A DNA stretch of 64,000 bases from Rhodococcus sp. 105337 (GCF_012844225.1 NZ_JABAGQ010000002.1:248001-312000); one strand, 5' to 3'. Positions 25,328 through 35,925 are shown, numbered from the stretch's first letter. Made by a program: numbers and translations. Notes: generated by a model from the letters alone, not told the origin.

Positions 25328-26764
25328 TCAGGAGTTCTTTCCGGAATCGTCGTCCGGCTCGCGGTCGGCGGTGTCGTCCCCGCCGTCCTGATCCTTCTCG
25401 GCACGCTCGCGTTCCATCGTTTCGCGGAGCTGTGCGATCGGATCCTCGAAGGCACTGGTGCCTCCACCGATGACGCGGTCGACGAACGCGGCGGGATTGT
25501 CCAGATCCGACGAATCCGGCAACAGGTCCGGGTGCTCCCACACCTTGTCGCGCGCGTCCGCTCCGGCGTCGGTGGTGAGCCGACGCCACAGCGCGGCGGC
25601 TTCCCGCAGCTTGCGGGGACGGAGTTCGAGACCGACGAGGGTCGCGAAGGTCTGCTCGGCGGGTCCGCCGGTGGCCCTGCGGCGACGCAGCGTCTCGCTC
25701 AGCGCCGCCACACCGGGGAGCCGGTCGCCGAGGGCATCGATCACGACTGTCTCGACCCAGCCCTCGACCAGCGCGAGCATCGTCTCGAGTCGCTCGAGCG
25801 CTGCCAGTTGTTCGGGCGTGGTCTGCGGCTCGAAGGCACCCTGCTTGAGGATTTCCTCGATCTTGGACGGATCGCTCAGCGCGGACGGGTCGAGGCCTTG
25901 GGCCAGATCTTCGATCGACGACATGTCCATGCGAATTCCGCGGGCGTATTCCTCGACGATCGCGAGGAGCCGTTGGCGCAGCCACGGCACGTGGCTGTAG
26001 AGCCGCTGATGCGCGGCTTCCCGCGCGGCGATGAACACGAGGATTTCCTGGGCGGGTTGTTCGAGGCCCTCACCGAACTCCTCGATGGCGGCGGGCAGCA
26101 GGGCGGCGGTGCCGGCCGGGCCCAGCGGCAGGCCGATATCGGTGGAGGTCATGACCTCCTTGGACAGCTGGCCCAGTGCCTGACCGAGCTGGGAACCGAA
26201 CGCGACCCCGCCCATCTGGGAGAACATGCCCATCATCGGTCCGGCCATCGCGCGGGCCTCCTCGGGCAGGCCCTGCAGCATCATGCCGTTGACCTGCTCG
26301 GCAATGGGGTCGCACAGGCGCTTCCAGGTGTCGAGGGTGTTCTCGAGCCACTCGACGGGCGTCCAGGCGACGGTCTTGGTGGCGCCGGCGGGCAGCGTCG
26401 TCGCCGCGTCGAGCCACAATTCCGCGAGCCGCGACGCGTCGCGCACTGCGTCGGCCGTCCCCGCGGAGACGGGAGTGACCGAACCGATCTGCTGGCGCGC
26501 GAGCTTCGAGGCGATCTCGTAGTTCACGGGGCCGGCCCCGCCTGTGCCCATCGCGCTGCCCATCCCGGCGAGCATCTGGCCGAACTGGCTGAGCATCTGC
26601 CCGAACTGGGCGGGATCGAAGCCCTGCGCACCGAACGGGTTGTCGCCACCACCGCCGGGAAGGCCGAAGCCGAACGGCGACCCACCCCCGCTTCCTGAAC
26701 CCTCGTCCTTTTTGCGGTCGGGGTCGTCGTCGGGATTCGAGAATCCGAAGGGCGTGTCACTCAT
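25328..26764 (-). CDS. Zincin-like DUF2342 protein
   Basis: A 478-residue protein of the actinobacterial zinc-dependent metalloprotease/DUF2342 family (Rv3195). The first 70 residues are Gly/Phe/Asp-rich low complexity (NPFGAQGFDPAQFGQM). The core is helical and includes FIAAREAAHQRLY, where a zincin HExxH would be; here the first His is Arg, leaving EAAH. The C-terminus is a charged Asp/Glu tail. Whether the protein is a protease is doubtful from sequence. It lies 93 bases upstream of the E1-like gene on the same strand. Confidence 0.8.
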   Translation of the reverse strand: MSDTPFGFSNPDDDPDRKKDEGSGSGGGSPFGFGLPGGGGDNPFGAQGFDPAQFGQMLSQFGQMLAGMGSAMGTGGAGPVNYEIASKLARQQIGSVTPVSAGTADAVRDASRLAELWLDAATTLPAGATKTVAWTPVEWLENTLDTWKRLCDPIAEQVNGMMLQGLPEEARAMAGPMMGMFSQMGGVAFGSQLGQALGQLSKEVMTSTDIGLPLGPAGTAALLPAAIEEFGEGLEQPAQEILVFIAAREAAHQRLYSHVPWLRQRLLAIVEEYARGIRMDMSSIEDLAQGLDPSALSDPSKIEEILKQGAFEPQTTPEQLAALERLETMLALVEGWVETVVIDALGDRLPGVAALSETLRRRRATGGPAEQTFATLVGLELRPRKLREAAALWRRLTTDAGADARDKVWEHPDLLPDSSDLDNPAAFVDRVIGGGTSAFEDPIAQLRETMERERAEKDQDGGDDTADREPDDDSGKNS

Positions 26765-26851
26765 GTTCTCAACGGTACAAGGCGCGCCGTCGGAGCACGG
26801 GCATCGTGGTCACGCTGACCGCGAACACGATCGGCCCGATACTCTGGCCGG

Positions 26852-27874
26852 GTGAATCGACGCTTCGTGATGCCTCTCGCCGTGCTGCTCCCGGTTCTCA
26901 CCCTCGTCCTGATCGCATTCAATCTGACCGTTCCCTATGTCGCACTCGGTCCCGGGCCCACGTTCGACACGCTCGGCGACGTGGACGACAAGCCGGTCAT
27001 CGAGATCGAGGGCGTCGAGACGGACGAGACGACGGGCAGCCTGGTGATGACGACCGTCGGCGTCACCGACAACCTCAACCTCGCGCAAACGGTGACGGCG
27101 TGGCTCAGCGGCCGGTACGGACTGGCACCACGTGAGCAGGTGTATCCGCCCAACCGCAGCAAGGACGAGGTGCGAGCAGTCGATCAAGCCCAGTTCGCGC
27201 AGTCGGAGCGCAGTGCCGAACTTGCTGCTCTGCACTACCTGGATCTGCCCGTCATACTCCGGGTTGCCGAGATCGCGGACGACGCCCCCGCGTCGGGACA
27301 TCTGCAGGTGGACGACCGGATCGTGGCGATCGCGGGTGAACCGGTGGAAACGGCCGGACAGGTACAGCGCGCCGTCGGAGCGGTCACTCCCGGCGAGAGC
27401 GTCGCGATCACCGTCCTGCGCGGCGACGCCGAGGAAACGATCGACGTCGTGGTGGGGGAGCGACCCGGAGGGGAGGGCGCGGGATTCCTCGGTATCGCAA
27501 CCGAGGAGATTCCCGACGTGCCGTTCGAGGTGGTCTTCAACCTCGCCGACATCGGCGGGCCGTCGGCCGGGTTGATGTTCAGTCTCGCACTCGTCGACAA
27601 GCTCAGTCCCGGCGAGATCAACGGCGGGCTGAACGTCGCGGGGACCGGAACCATCGACTCCGACGGCATCGTCGGCCCCATCGGCGGCATCACCCACAAG
27701 CTCACCGCTGCGGACGAGGAAGGTGCCGAGGTCTTCCTCGTGCCCGCCGACAACTGCGCCGAGGCGCTCACCAACGAGCCGGACGATGTCCGGCTCGTCA
27801 GGGTCGAGACGCTGGAGGGCGCGGCCGCCGCGCTGGAGTCGATCGCGGCAGGCGGCGACGCGCCCACCTGCTGA
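26852..27874 (+). CDS. PDZ and Lon-type (S16) membrane-anchored serine protease
   Basis: A 340-residue protein with one N-terminal membrane anchor (residues 7-30), a PDZ domain in the middle (DDRIVAIAGEPVETAGQVQ) and a C-terminal S16 Lon protease domain without the AAA motor. The catalytic dyad is visible: Ser238 in GGPSAGLMFS and Lys283 in GITHKLTAA. It probably cuts misfolded or signalling membrane proteins on the outer face. It matches Rv3194c and lies in the same place. Translation starts at a GTG. Confidence 0.9.
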   Translation: MNRRFVMPLAVLLPVLTLVLIAFNLTVPYVALGPGPTFDTLGDVDDKPVIEIEGVETDETTGSLVMTTVGVTDNLNLAQTVTAWLSGRYGLAPREQVYPPNRSKDEVRAVDQAQFAQSERSAELAALHYLDLPVILRVAEIADDAPASGHLQVDDRIVAIAGEPVETAGQVQRAVGAVTPGESVAITVLRGDAEETIDVVVGERPGGEGAGFLGIATEEIPDVPFEVVFNLADIGGPSAGLMFSLALVDKLSPGEINGGLNVAGTGTIDSDGIVGPIGGITHKLTAADEEGAEVFLVPADNCAEALTNEPDDVRLVRVETLEGAAAALESIAAGGDAPTC

Positions 27875-27879
27875 GTCCG

Positions 27880-28485
27880 TCAGTCGTCGTCTTCTTCTGC
27901 TTCCAGGGTCGCGTACAGCGCTCCGACCACCTCGGGAGCGAGGTTCTCGTAGGTCCGCAATTCCGCCCCGGCGAACGGATCGTCGTCGTCGAGGGGACGG
28001 AGTTGCAGCAACGTCATCGCCGGCCCGTCCCGCAGCACCGCGGCGATGAGCCGCGCTCGTCTGCTGTCGGGGTGCGCGTGCGCCGCGAAGCGGGCCGCCT
28101 CGTCCACCGAGTGCGAGTCGGTGACGAGCGGAACCACCGCGTCGTCGAGGTCGGCTTCGGCGTTGGGCGGCAGGACCACGATCTCCTGAACGAGTGCGCA
28201 GCCCGCGACCGAGGAAGGCCAGCTCGTGGTCGCGAGGAACTCGCCGAGGGCCGGGCTTCCGCCCTGCACGTCCTCGGGAAACGCTTCCTGCGCGATCGGC
28301 GTGTACTCGTGTCCCTCGTCGAGCTGGTCGCCGAGGCTCGGCTCCGACGCCGCGAGCAGCACGGTCGGTACCAGCGCAAACATGACGGGCGGCTGGTCCC
28401 ATCCCTCGGCGTCGACGTAGTCGATGATCTCGTGGACCGTACGCGACAGGGCGGCTTCGGAAGGGACGGGAAGGTGCTGATTCAC
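27880..28485 (-). CDS. PPA1309-family protein of unknown function
   Basis: A 201-residue acidic protein (many Asp/Glu, ending EAEEDDD) of a family found in most Actinobacteria next to the PDZ-Lon and UPF0182 genes. Visible segments include VPTVLLAASEPSLGDQL and a helix rich in Ala and Asp. No membrane segment, signal peptide or catalytic motif is seen. It is convergent with the protease gene, 5 bases apart. Function not known. Confidence 0.72.
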   Translation of the reverse strand: MNQHLPVPSEAALSRTVHEIIDYVDAEGWDQPPVMFALVPTVLLAASEPSLGDQLDEGHEYTPIAQEAFPEDVQGGSPALGEFLATTSWPSSVAGCALVQEIVVLPPNAEADLDDAVVPLVTDSHSVDEAARFAAHAHPDSRRARLIAAVLRDGPAMTLLQLRPLDDDDPFAGAELRTYENLAPEVVGALYATLEAEEDDD

Positions 28486-28675
28486 ACGCCTATCCTGTCA
28501 TTGGTGGGCCGGATCGGTGTCGGCTGTGGGTCCGATGCCGCCGGCCACGGATCGAGGACCGCGTACCTGTCCTGCGACTAGTCCGTAGAGTGGGGCGAAA
28601 CGGTCACGCGGTGTGACGCACGAGGTATACATTCGCGGCGTTCTTCTCGCCGCCGGACGATTGGGAGCGTGGCAC

Positions 28676-31672
28676 GTGGGCATGAGGCCCCCGACCGGAG
28701 TACCGACGTTGTCGAGACGGAGCAAAGTGCTGCTGGTTCTCGCATTGGTGGCCGCTGTGCTGCTGTTGCTGGGGCCGCGCCTGGTGGATACCTACACCAA
28801 CTGGCTCTGGTTCGGGGAAGTCGATTTCCGCGACGTCTACATCAAGGTTCTTCTGACCCGAGTCCTGCTGTTCTTCGCGGTGGGTCTCTTCGTCGGCGTC
28901 GCCGTATGGCTGGCGATGCTGCTCGCGTACCGGTCACGGCCGGTATTCGTCCCCACCACCGGACCCAACGATCCGGTGGCGCGCTACCGCACGAGCGTGC
29001 TGACCCGGATGCGTGCGTTCGGGCTCGGTATCCCGATCGTGCTGGGCGTGCTGTCCGGACTCGTCGCACAGGCGAGCTGGGTGACCGTGCAGATGTTCTT
29101 CAACGGCGGAGAGTTCGGCACCACCGACCCGCAGTTCGGGCTCGATGTCGGGTTCTACGCATTCGACCTCCCGTTCTACCGCTTCATCCTGAACTGGCTG
29201 TTCGTCGCGGTCGTGCTGGCGTTCTTCGCCAACCTCGTGACGCAGTACATCTTCGGCGGCATCCGCCTCGCCGGGCGTGGCGGCAGCATGTCCACCGCCG
29301 CGCGTGTCCAGCTCGCCGTGCTGGCCGGCGTCTTCGTCGCACTCAAGGCTGTCGCGTACTGGCTCGACCGGTACGAGCTGCTCTGGAGCGGACGCAAGGA
29401 GCCCACGTTCACCGGAATGGGCTTCACCGACACCAACGCCGTGCTCCCTGCGAAGCTGATCCTGCTCGCGATCGCCGTCATCTGCGCGCTCGCGTTCTTC
29501 GCCGCGATCTTCCTGCGCGACCTGCGCATTCCTGCGCTCGCGACGGCGTTGCTGGTGCTCTCGTCGATCCTGGTCGGCGCTGTCTACCCGCTGATGGTCG
29601 AGCAGTTCTCCGTCCGTCCGAACGCGGCAGACAAGGAGAGCGAGTACATCGAGCGGAATATCGCCGCCACGAGGGTGGCGTACGGGATCACCGACGACAA
29701 GGTCGAGTACAAGGACTACCCGGGGGTGGGCACCACATCCCCCGAGGACGTTCCGGCCGACATCACGACGATCGCGAACGCCCGCCTGCTCGATCCCAAC
29801 GTCCTGCCCCGAACGTTCACGCAGCAGACCCAGCTGAAGAACTTCTACGGATACCCGGAGTCGCTCGACATCGACCGGTACGAGGTCGACGGCAAGGTCG
29901 AGGACTACATCGTTGCGGCTCGTGAGCTCTCGCCGACCAGCCTGACGGGCAACCAGACCGACTGGATCAACCGCCACACCGTGTACACCCACGGCAACGG
30001 CCTGGTCACCGCTCCGGCGAACCGGGTCAACGCTGCGGCGAGCACATCGGCGGAAGAAGCCGCGAACAGCAACAGCGGCTACCCGGTCTACCAGATCAGC
30101 GACCTCGCGTCGCTCGCCGCCGAGAACCAGGTGATCCCGGTCGAGCAGCCGCGTATCTACTTCGGTGAGGTCATCGCCGAGGCAGACCCGGACTACTCGA
30201 TCGTGGGTAACAGCGCCGACGCGTCCGGCCCGCGTGAGTACGACACCGACACCGAGAAGTACACGTACACCGGCAGCGGTGGCGTCGGGATCGGCAACTG
30301 GTTCAACCGTCTCGCCTTCGCGGCGAAGTACGCCGAACGCAACATCCTCTTCTCGAGCGCCATCGGCGAAAACTCGAAGATCCTGTTCAACCGCGATCCG
30401 CGCGAGCGCGTCACCAAGGTCGCTCCGTGGCTCACCGCGGACGGCGACGCCTACCCGGCCGCTGTCGACGGTCGCATCGTGTGGATCGTCGACGCGTACA
30501 CCACGCTCGACAACTACCCGTACGCGCAGCGCGCGTCGCTCGAGGGCTTGGTCGAGGACAGCATCGACCAGAACACCGGCCGGCTGATCCCGCGCAAGGA
30601 GGTCTCCTACATCCGCAACTCGGTGAAGGCGACCGTCGATGCCTACGACGGCACCGTCACCCTGTACCAGGTCGACGAGGAAGACCCCGTTCTGGATGCG
30701 TGGATGGGTGTGTTCCCGGATGCGGTGACCCCGCAGGATCAGATCTCCGACGAACTGCGCTCGCATTTCCGGTACCCGGAGGATCTGTTCAAGGTCCAGC
30801 GGGAGATGCTCGCGAAGTACCACGTGGACGACCCGCGTGAGTTCTTCACCAACAACGCGTTCTGGTCGGTGCCCGCGGATCCCACCGTGGACACCAGCGC
30901 CAACCAGCCGCCGTACTACCTGCTCACGGGTAACCAGGAGAATGCCGAGCCGGCATTCAGGTTGACGTCTGCGATGGTCGGCTACAACCGGCAGTTCCTC
31001 TCGGCGTACATCTCGGTGGAGGCCGACCCGGAGAACTACGGCAAGTTCACGATTCTGCAATTACCCACCGATACGCAGACTTTCGGTCCGGAACAAACGC
31101 AGAACGCGATGATCTCCGACACGCGTGTCGCCTCCGAACGCACGCTGCTCGAGAGATCGAACCGGATCCAGTACGGCAACTTGCTCACGTTGCCGATCGC
31201 CGAAGGCGGGATCCTCTACGTGCAGCCGATGTACACCGAACGCAACCCGACGGCGGGTAGTACCTCGACGTTCCCGCAGCTTTCGCGGGTGCTCGTGAGC
31301 TACCGGGAGCCGGGTACCGGTGGTGGCGTGCGGATCGGCTACGCGCCGACTCTCGCGGCAGCGCTCGACCAGGTGTTCGGTGCAGGCGTGGGCGATGCCG
31401 CCACCGCTCCGGGCGGGGTGGCTCTCCCGACCGCCGAAGTCGAGGACGAGGCGCGTGAGGAAGCCGTGCAAGGCGCTGCCGAGCCGGCGCCCGGCGAGCA
31501 GCCGTCCCCGGCTGCGCCGATCCCGGCGGGCCGCGACGCCGCGGTTGCCGAACTGGATGCCGCACTCAGCGAGCTGGCCGAGGCGCAGAGCAGCGGTGAC
31601 TTCGCTGCGTACGGCCGGGCGCTGGAACGGTTGCAGCGCGCGACGGACGCCTACGAGTCCAGCGGAGGCTGA
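28676..31672 (+). CDS. UPF0182 large membrane protein
   Basis: A 998-residue protein of the UPF0182 family (Rv3193c). The N-terminal third has seven hydrophobic helices (from about residue 20 to 290), the rest is a large extracytoplasmic domain rich in Tyr and Asp, and the last 90 residues are a low-complexity Glu/Ala/Pro linker followed by a helix (LDAALSELAEAQSSGD). The GTG at 28676 gives the family N-terminus (VGMRPPTG) and has GGGAG nine bases upstream; the frame is open to 28613. No enzymatic motif is recognisable. It is probably a cell-envelope component. Confidence 0.85.
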   Translation: MGMRPPTGVPTLSRRSKVLLVLALVAAVLLLLGPRLVDTYTNWLWFGEVDFRDVYIKVLLTRVLLFFAVGLFVGVAVWLAMLLAYRSRPVFVPTTGPNDPVARYRTSVLTRMRAFGLGIPIVLGVLSGLVAQASWVTVQMFFNGGEFGTTDPQFGLDVGFYAFDLPFYRFILNWLFVAVVLAFFANLVTQYIFGGIRLAGRGGSMSTAARVQLAVLAGVFVALKAVAYWLDRYELLWSGRKEPTFTGMGFTDTNAVLPAKLILLAIAVICALAFFAAIFLRDLRIPALATALLVLSSILVGAVYPLMVEQFSVRPNAADKESEYIERNIAATRVAYGITDDKVEYKDYPGVGTTSPEDVPADITTIANARLLDPNVLPRTFTQQTQLKNFYGYPESLDIDRYEVDGKVEDYIVAARELSPTSLTGNQTDWINRHTVYTHGNGLVTAPANRVNAAASTSAEEAANSNSGYPVYQISDLASLAAENQVIPVEQPRIYFGEVIAEADPDYSIVGNSADASGPREYDTDTEKYTYTGSGGVGIGNWFNRLAFAAKYAERNILFSSAIGENSKILFNRDPRERVTKVAPWLTADGDAYPAAVDGRIVWIVDAYTTLDNYPYAQRASLEGLVEDSIDQNTGRLIPRKEVSYIRNSVKATVDAYDGTVTLYQVDEEDPVLDAWMGVFPDAVTPQDQISDELRSHFRYPEDLFKVQREMLAKYHVDDPREFFTNNAFWSVPADPTVDTSANQPPYYLLTGNQENAEPAFRLTSAMVGYNRQFLSAYISVEADPENYGKFTILQLPTDTQTFGPEQTQNAMISDTRVASERTLLERSNRIQYGNLLTLPIAEGGILYVQPMYTERNPTAGSTSTFPQLSRVLVSYREPGTGGGVRIGYAPTLAAALDQVFGAGVGDAATAPGGVALPTAEVEDEAREEAVQGAAEPAPGEQPSPAAPIPAGRDAAVAELDAALSELAEAQSSGDFAAYGRALERLQRATDAYESSGG

Positions 31673-31717
31673 TCTCCGCGTCCGGTTGAACCGCCCGCCG
31701 AGTGAGTGCGGACGACG

Positions 31718-31763
31718 AACGAAGCGGGGCCCCGCGGTTTCTACCGCGGGGCCCCGCTTCGTT
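31718..31763. terminator. Bidirectional terminator between UPF0182 and rpf
   Basis: A perfect 21-bp inverted repeat (31718-31738 with 31743-31763) around a TTCT loop, very GC-rich in the centre (GGGGCCCC in each arm). It lies between two convergent genes and would stop transcription from both sides. Confidence 0.9.
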
Positions 31764-31794
31764 TCGTGACGGCGGATGCCGAGGGTCGGCCGGA

Positions 31795-32700
<906 letters not shown>

Positions 32701-32775
32701 TCATGCGATGGCCGTGGCGGCCCTCACTCGTCGGAGGGGCCGCATCTGTGCATTCGGGGTGGCCGACCGAGCGAT

Positions 32776-32805
32776 TTGCTTTCCGATTCCGCGCTCCTGT
32801 AGGTT
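32776..32805 (+). promoter_or_regulatory. Promoter of the initiator tRNA gene
   Basis: TTGCTT (32776-32781) and TAGGTT (32800-32805) are separated by 18 bases, placing transcription start just before the tRNA at 32817. The -35 shares the TTG of TTGACA. Confidence 0.5.
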
Positions 32806-32816
32806 CGATCATGCAA

Positions 32817-32893
32817 CGCGGGGTGGAGCAGCTCGGTAGCTCGCTGGGCTCATAACCCAGAGGTCGCAGGTTCAAATCCTGTCCCCGCTACCA
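32817..32893 (+). tRNA. Initiator tRNA-fMet (CAT)
   Basis: A 77-nt tRNA with encoded CCA. The anticodon loop is CTCATAA (anticodon CAT). Two initiator marks are present: an unpaired first position of the acceptor stem (C1 opposite T72) and three consecutive G:C pairs in the anticodon stem (GGG/CCC). The T-loop is GTTCAAATC. Promoter-like hexamers precede it and a perfect palindrome follows. Confidence 0.95.
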
Positions 32894-32897
32894 CGAC

Positions 32898-32931
32898 AAG
32901 GCCCGGGAATCACATGTGATTCCCGGGCCTT
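32898..32931. terminator. Perfect 34-bp palindrome after tRNA-fMet
   Basis: Seventeen-base arms (AAGGCCCGGGAATCACA and its exact complement) meet without a loop, four bases after the tRNA. It would fold as a strong hairpin in either direction and so can end both the tRNA transcript and the convergent fadD transcript. Confidence 0.85.
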
Positions 32932-32950
32932 GCACGTTGTGTACTGCGGA

Positions 32951-34639
32951 TCAGCCTGTGGGCGCGGCAGACTCGCCCTCGTCGGCCCCGCTGTGTGGCG
33001 GCTCCATCTCGACGAGAACCCGCCGCAGCAGTTTCCCGGTCGCGTTGCGCGGCAGTTCGTCGAGGAAGATCACGTCGCGGGGGACCTTGTACCGCGCGAG
33101 GTTGGAGCGTACGAAGACCTTGATGTCCTCGCCGTCGCGGGCGGAGGTCGAGGACGGCACGACGAACGCGCGGAGCCGATGCCCGAAATCCGCATCCGAA
33201 ATGCCCACCACCGCCACGTCGAGCACGTCGTCGCGCTCGGCGAGCAGGTTCTCGACCTCGAGCGGATAGACATTCTCTCCGCCGGAGACGATCATGTCGT
33301 CGTCGCGGCCGTCGACGAAGAGCCGTCCCTCCTCGTCCCAGTGCCCGAGGTCGCCGATCGAGAGCATCCCGTCGATGCGCTCCTTGTCGCGGCCGTCGGT
33401 GTACCCGGCGAAACTCAGTCCGCTGGAGACGAAGATGCGGCCCACGACGCCGGGTTCGGTGATGCGGCGACCGTCCGGATCGAACAACGCGACCCGGCAG
33501 GTCACGGGAGGGCGCCCCGCGGTACCCGGGGCGAGGCGGATGTCTTCCGGTGTCGCGACGGTCGCCACGGCGCACTCGGTGGACCCGTACAGGTTGTGCA
33601 GCACATCTCCGAACGACTCGCGCGTGCGGCGGCACAGATCGGGGGAGAGCGCCGAACCCGCCGAGAAGATGATCTTCAAGCTCGACGTGTCGTACTCCGC
33701 GATCTTCTCCGGACCGAGGTCGAGAATTCGCTGGAGCATCGTCGGCACCACGACCAGCACGTTCGCGTGGTGCCGATCGATCAGGCTCAGCGTGTCCGTC
33801 GGCGTGAAGCGACGCATCATCACGATCGTCTGCCCCAAGGCGAGGGCGATCGCGAACTGCGACACCCCGGTGCCGTGGAACGCGGGAGCGGCCATCAGCA
33901 TGGTCTGACCCGGACGCAGCGGCACCCGGTCGAGGAACTGGGCAGAGGCGAGCGGAGAGGTGCGACCGCGCGGTGCGCCCTTCGGCGTTCCGGTCGTGCC
34001 GCTGGTCAGAAGCACGAATCCTCCGAAGGCCGGCGGTGCCGGAGGCGCGGAGACGTCGACTCCTTCGATCGCTTCCTCGAGCGTGGGAACACCGGGGACC
34101 TCGTCGTCCTTCCACGACACGTAACGACGTACGCTCTCGGGGAGCGCGGCGGCGACATCGGCGAACTCGGAGTCGAACACGAACGTCGTGACCGCCTCCC
34201 GCTCCGCTACTTCCGCGAGCTGGCGCGGGGCGAACCCGGTGTTCATCATCACCAGCCGCGCACCGAGCTTGGCGGCTGCGAGCATCGTGACGACGAGCCC
34301 ACGGTGGTTGCGGGCCATGATCCCCATCGACGAGCCGGGAGTGACGCCGGCGTTCTTCCAGGCGTGCACGAGTCCGTTCGACCAGTCTTCGAGTTCCCGG
34401 TAGGTGACCTCGCCCCGTTCGTCGATGATGGCGGCTACGTCCGACCCGCGGGCGGCGTGAGCGTGCACGGGCCCCGCGAAGGGCCCGTACTTACGTGCGG
34501 CGGCCATGGTGGCGACGCTTTGGTCGACCCGGGGGAAGTGGAGGAGGCCCGCCCGCCGCATCACGGCGAGAGCACCGACCGCGTCAGTGACGCTGTCGAG
34601 GGCACCGCGGACTTTTTTGGCGAGGTCGAGCACCGGCAT
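32951..34639 (-). CDS. Acyl-CoA synthetase / AMP-binding ligase (FadD-type)
   Basis: A 562-residue ANL-superfamily ligase. The AMP-binding P-loop is LLTSGTTGTPKGAPRG, followed by the A5 motif NLYGSTE, the A7/A8 motifs with GDLGHWDEEGRLFVDGRDDDMI and VSGGENVYPLEVE, and the catalytic Lys in LPRNATGKLLRR. It activates a fatty or aryl acid to the CoA thioester through an acyl-AMP. Chain-length preference is not visible. The gene is single and faces the tRNA gene; a CRP-like site lies upstream. It resembles mycobacterial FadD12-type enzymes. Confidence 0.88.
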   Translation of the reverse strand: MPVLDLAKKVRGALDSVTDAVGALAVMRRAGLLHFPRVDQSVATMAAARKYGPFAGPVHAHAARGSDVAAIIDERGEVTYRELEDWSNGLVHAWKNAGVTPGSSMGIMARNHRGLVVTMLAAAKLGARLVMMNTGFAPRQLAEVAEREAVTTFVFDSEFADVAAALPESVRRYVSWKDDEVPGVPTLEEAIEGVDVSAPPAPPAFGGFVLLTSGTTGTPKGAPRGRTSPLASAQFLDRVPLRPGQTMLMAAPAFHGTGVSQFAIALALGQTIVMMRRFTPTDTLSLIDRHHANVLVVVPTMLQRILDLGPEKIAEYDTSSLKIIFSAGSALSPDLCRRTRESFGDVLHNLYGSTECAVATVATPEDIRLAPGTAGRPPVTCRVALFDPDGRRITEPGVVGRIFVSSGLSFAGYTDGRDKERIDGMLSIGDLGHWDEEGRLFVDGRDDDMIVSGGENVYPLEVENLLAERDDVLDVAVVGISDADFGHRLRAFVVPSSTSARDGEDIKVFVRSNLARYKVPRDVIFLDELPRNATGKLLRRVLVEMEPPHSGADEGESAAPTG

Positions 34640-34700
34640 CGGGAGGCCCTTTCGGCGGCATACATGGATGGAGGTAACGGCGTGCGCTCCTCACCCTAGT

Positions 34701-34716
34701 AGTGATACACGTCACA
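34701..34716. promoter_or_regulatory. Candidate cAMP receptor (CRP/GlxR) site
   Basis: AGTGATACACGTCACA matches the TGTGA-N6-TCACA consensus at 9 of 10 informative positions. It is 61 bases upstream of the fadD start and about 200 upstream of the mycolyltransferase gene, so fadD is the more likely target. Confidence 0.55.
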
Positions 34717-34919
34717 TGGGGCGGAATGTCCGTATTTTCGGGAGCGCCGACCGCCCAGCAGTCTGCGCATGGTGGGACATGTCACTGAAGAACGCCGGCG
34801 ACCAGGCGATTCGCGCCGAGCGGAGGTCGGTCGGGGTAATACGGACGCACCGGGCGTCGATGAAATCGGAGAACACTCGATCGACGTCCGTGGGTGACAT
34901 GCCCACAGAAAGGGTGCAG

Positions 34920-35912
34920 GTGCTACGCGTGACCCGCTCCGACAACCCCTCACTCAACAGGCGAACGATGCTCAAGACAGCGTTCGCGGGCGCAGCCGGA
35001 CTCGCCGGCGCCGCGGCCCTGGCCACCTCCGCACCGGGCGTTGCGAGGGCAGTACCCCGGGGAGGGTACGAAGAGATCTGGGTGCCCTCGGAGATGGGCC
35101 CGATCAAGTGCCAGGTGCAGTGGGCCAAGCGGGGCGGCAGTGCGTCGCTGTACCTGCTCGACGGGATGCGTGCCCGCCCGGATGCCAACGCGTGGTCGTT
35201 CGAGACGAACGCCTTCGAGCAGTTCGCACTCGACGACGTCACCCTCGTGATGCCGGTGGGCGGTGAGTCCAGTTGGTATAGCGACTGGTACAACGCGAGC
35301 AATTTCAACCAGCAGGGCGTGACGTACAAGTGGGAGACGTTCCTGACCCGTCACCTGCCCGCCGCGCTCGCCGCACGCGGAGTGGACCGCACCCGCACCG
35401 GCATCGCCGGGTTGTCGATGGGCGGCACGGCGGCGCTGAACCTCGCGGCGCACCATCGCGATCAGTTCAAGTTCGCCGCATCCTTCTCGGGATACCTCTG
35501 GCTCAATGCTCCGGGCATGCGCTCGGCGATCCGGATCGCGATGCTCGACGCCGGTCTGTACAACGTCGATGCGATGTACGGTCCGCCGTGGGACGAGTCG
35601 TGGGCGCGCAACGACCCGTTCACTCAGGCCGAGAGCCTGCGCGGGTTGCCGATGTACGTCTCGGCGGGCAGCGGAATCCCCGGATATGCGAACCGGGTCG
35701 AGAACATGGTGGATGTGGTCAACACCGCCAACGGCATGGGACTCGAAGCGTTGTCCCTCGCGACGACCCGCGCGTTCCAAGCGCGGCTGGACAGCCTGGG
35801 CATCGGTGCGACGTACAACTTCCCGAACGTCGGCACCCACAGTTGGCCGTATTGGTCCGAGGAACTGTGGCGGGCCCGGCCGCACATCCTCAGCGCTCTG
35901 CGGGCGGGGTAG
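34920..35912 (+). CDS. Mycolyltransferase (antigen 85 family)
   Basis: A 330-residue exported esterase of the antigen 85 family. It begins with a Tat-like signal (NRRTMLK around residue 13, Ala-rich core, cleavage near GVARA). The mature domain has the nucleophile Ser166 in GIAGLSMGGTAAL, the family motif FAASFSGYLW and catalytic His307 in GTHSWPYW. These enzymes transfer mycolic acids between trehalose and arabinogalactan in the cell wall. The GTG at 34920 has GAAAGG six bases upstream; GTG 34929 is an alternative. A TAATAC -10-like box is at 34837-34842. Confidence 0.9.
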   Translation: MLRVTRSDNPSLNRRTMLKTAFAGAAGLAGAAALATSAPGVARAVPRGGYEEIWVPSEMGPIKCQVQWAKRGGSASLYLLDGMRARPDANAWSFETNAFEQFALDDVTLVMPVGGESSWYSDWYNASNFNQQGVTYKWETFLTRHLPAALAARGVDRTRTGIAGLSMGGTAALNLAAHHRDQFKFAASFSGYLWLNAPGMRSAIRIAMLDAGLYNVDAMYGPPWDESWARNDPFTQAESLRGLPMYVSAGSGIPGYANRVENMVDVVNTANGMGLEALSLATTRAFQARLDSLGIGATYNFPNVGTHSWPYWSEELWRARPHILSALRAG

Positions 35913-35925
35913 GAGCTTTCGAAGA

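Noticed and set aside
28934-31060. Minus-strand ORF of 708 codons opposite the UPF0182 gene
   Set aside because: Shadow frame with His/Arg/Val-rich random composition; the UPF0182 protein has clear membrane helices and family match.
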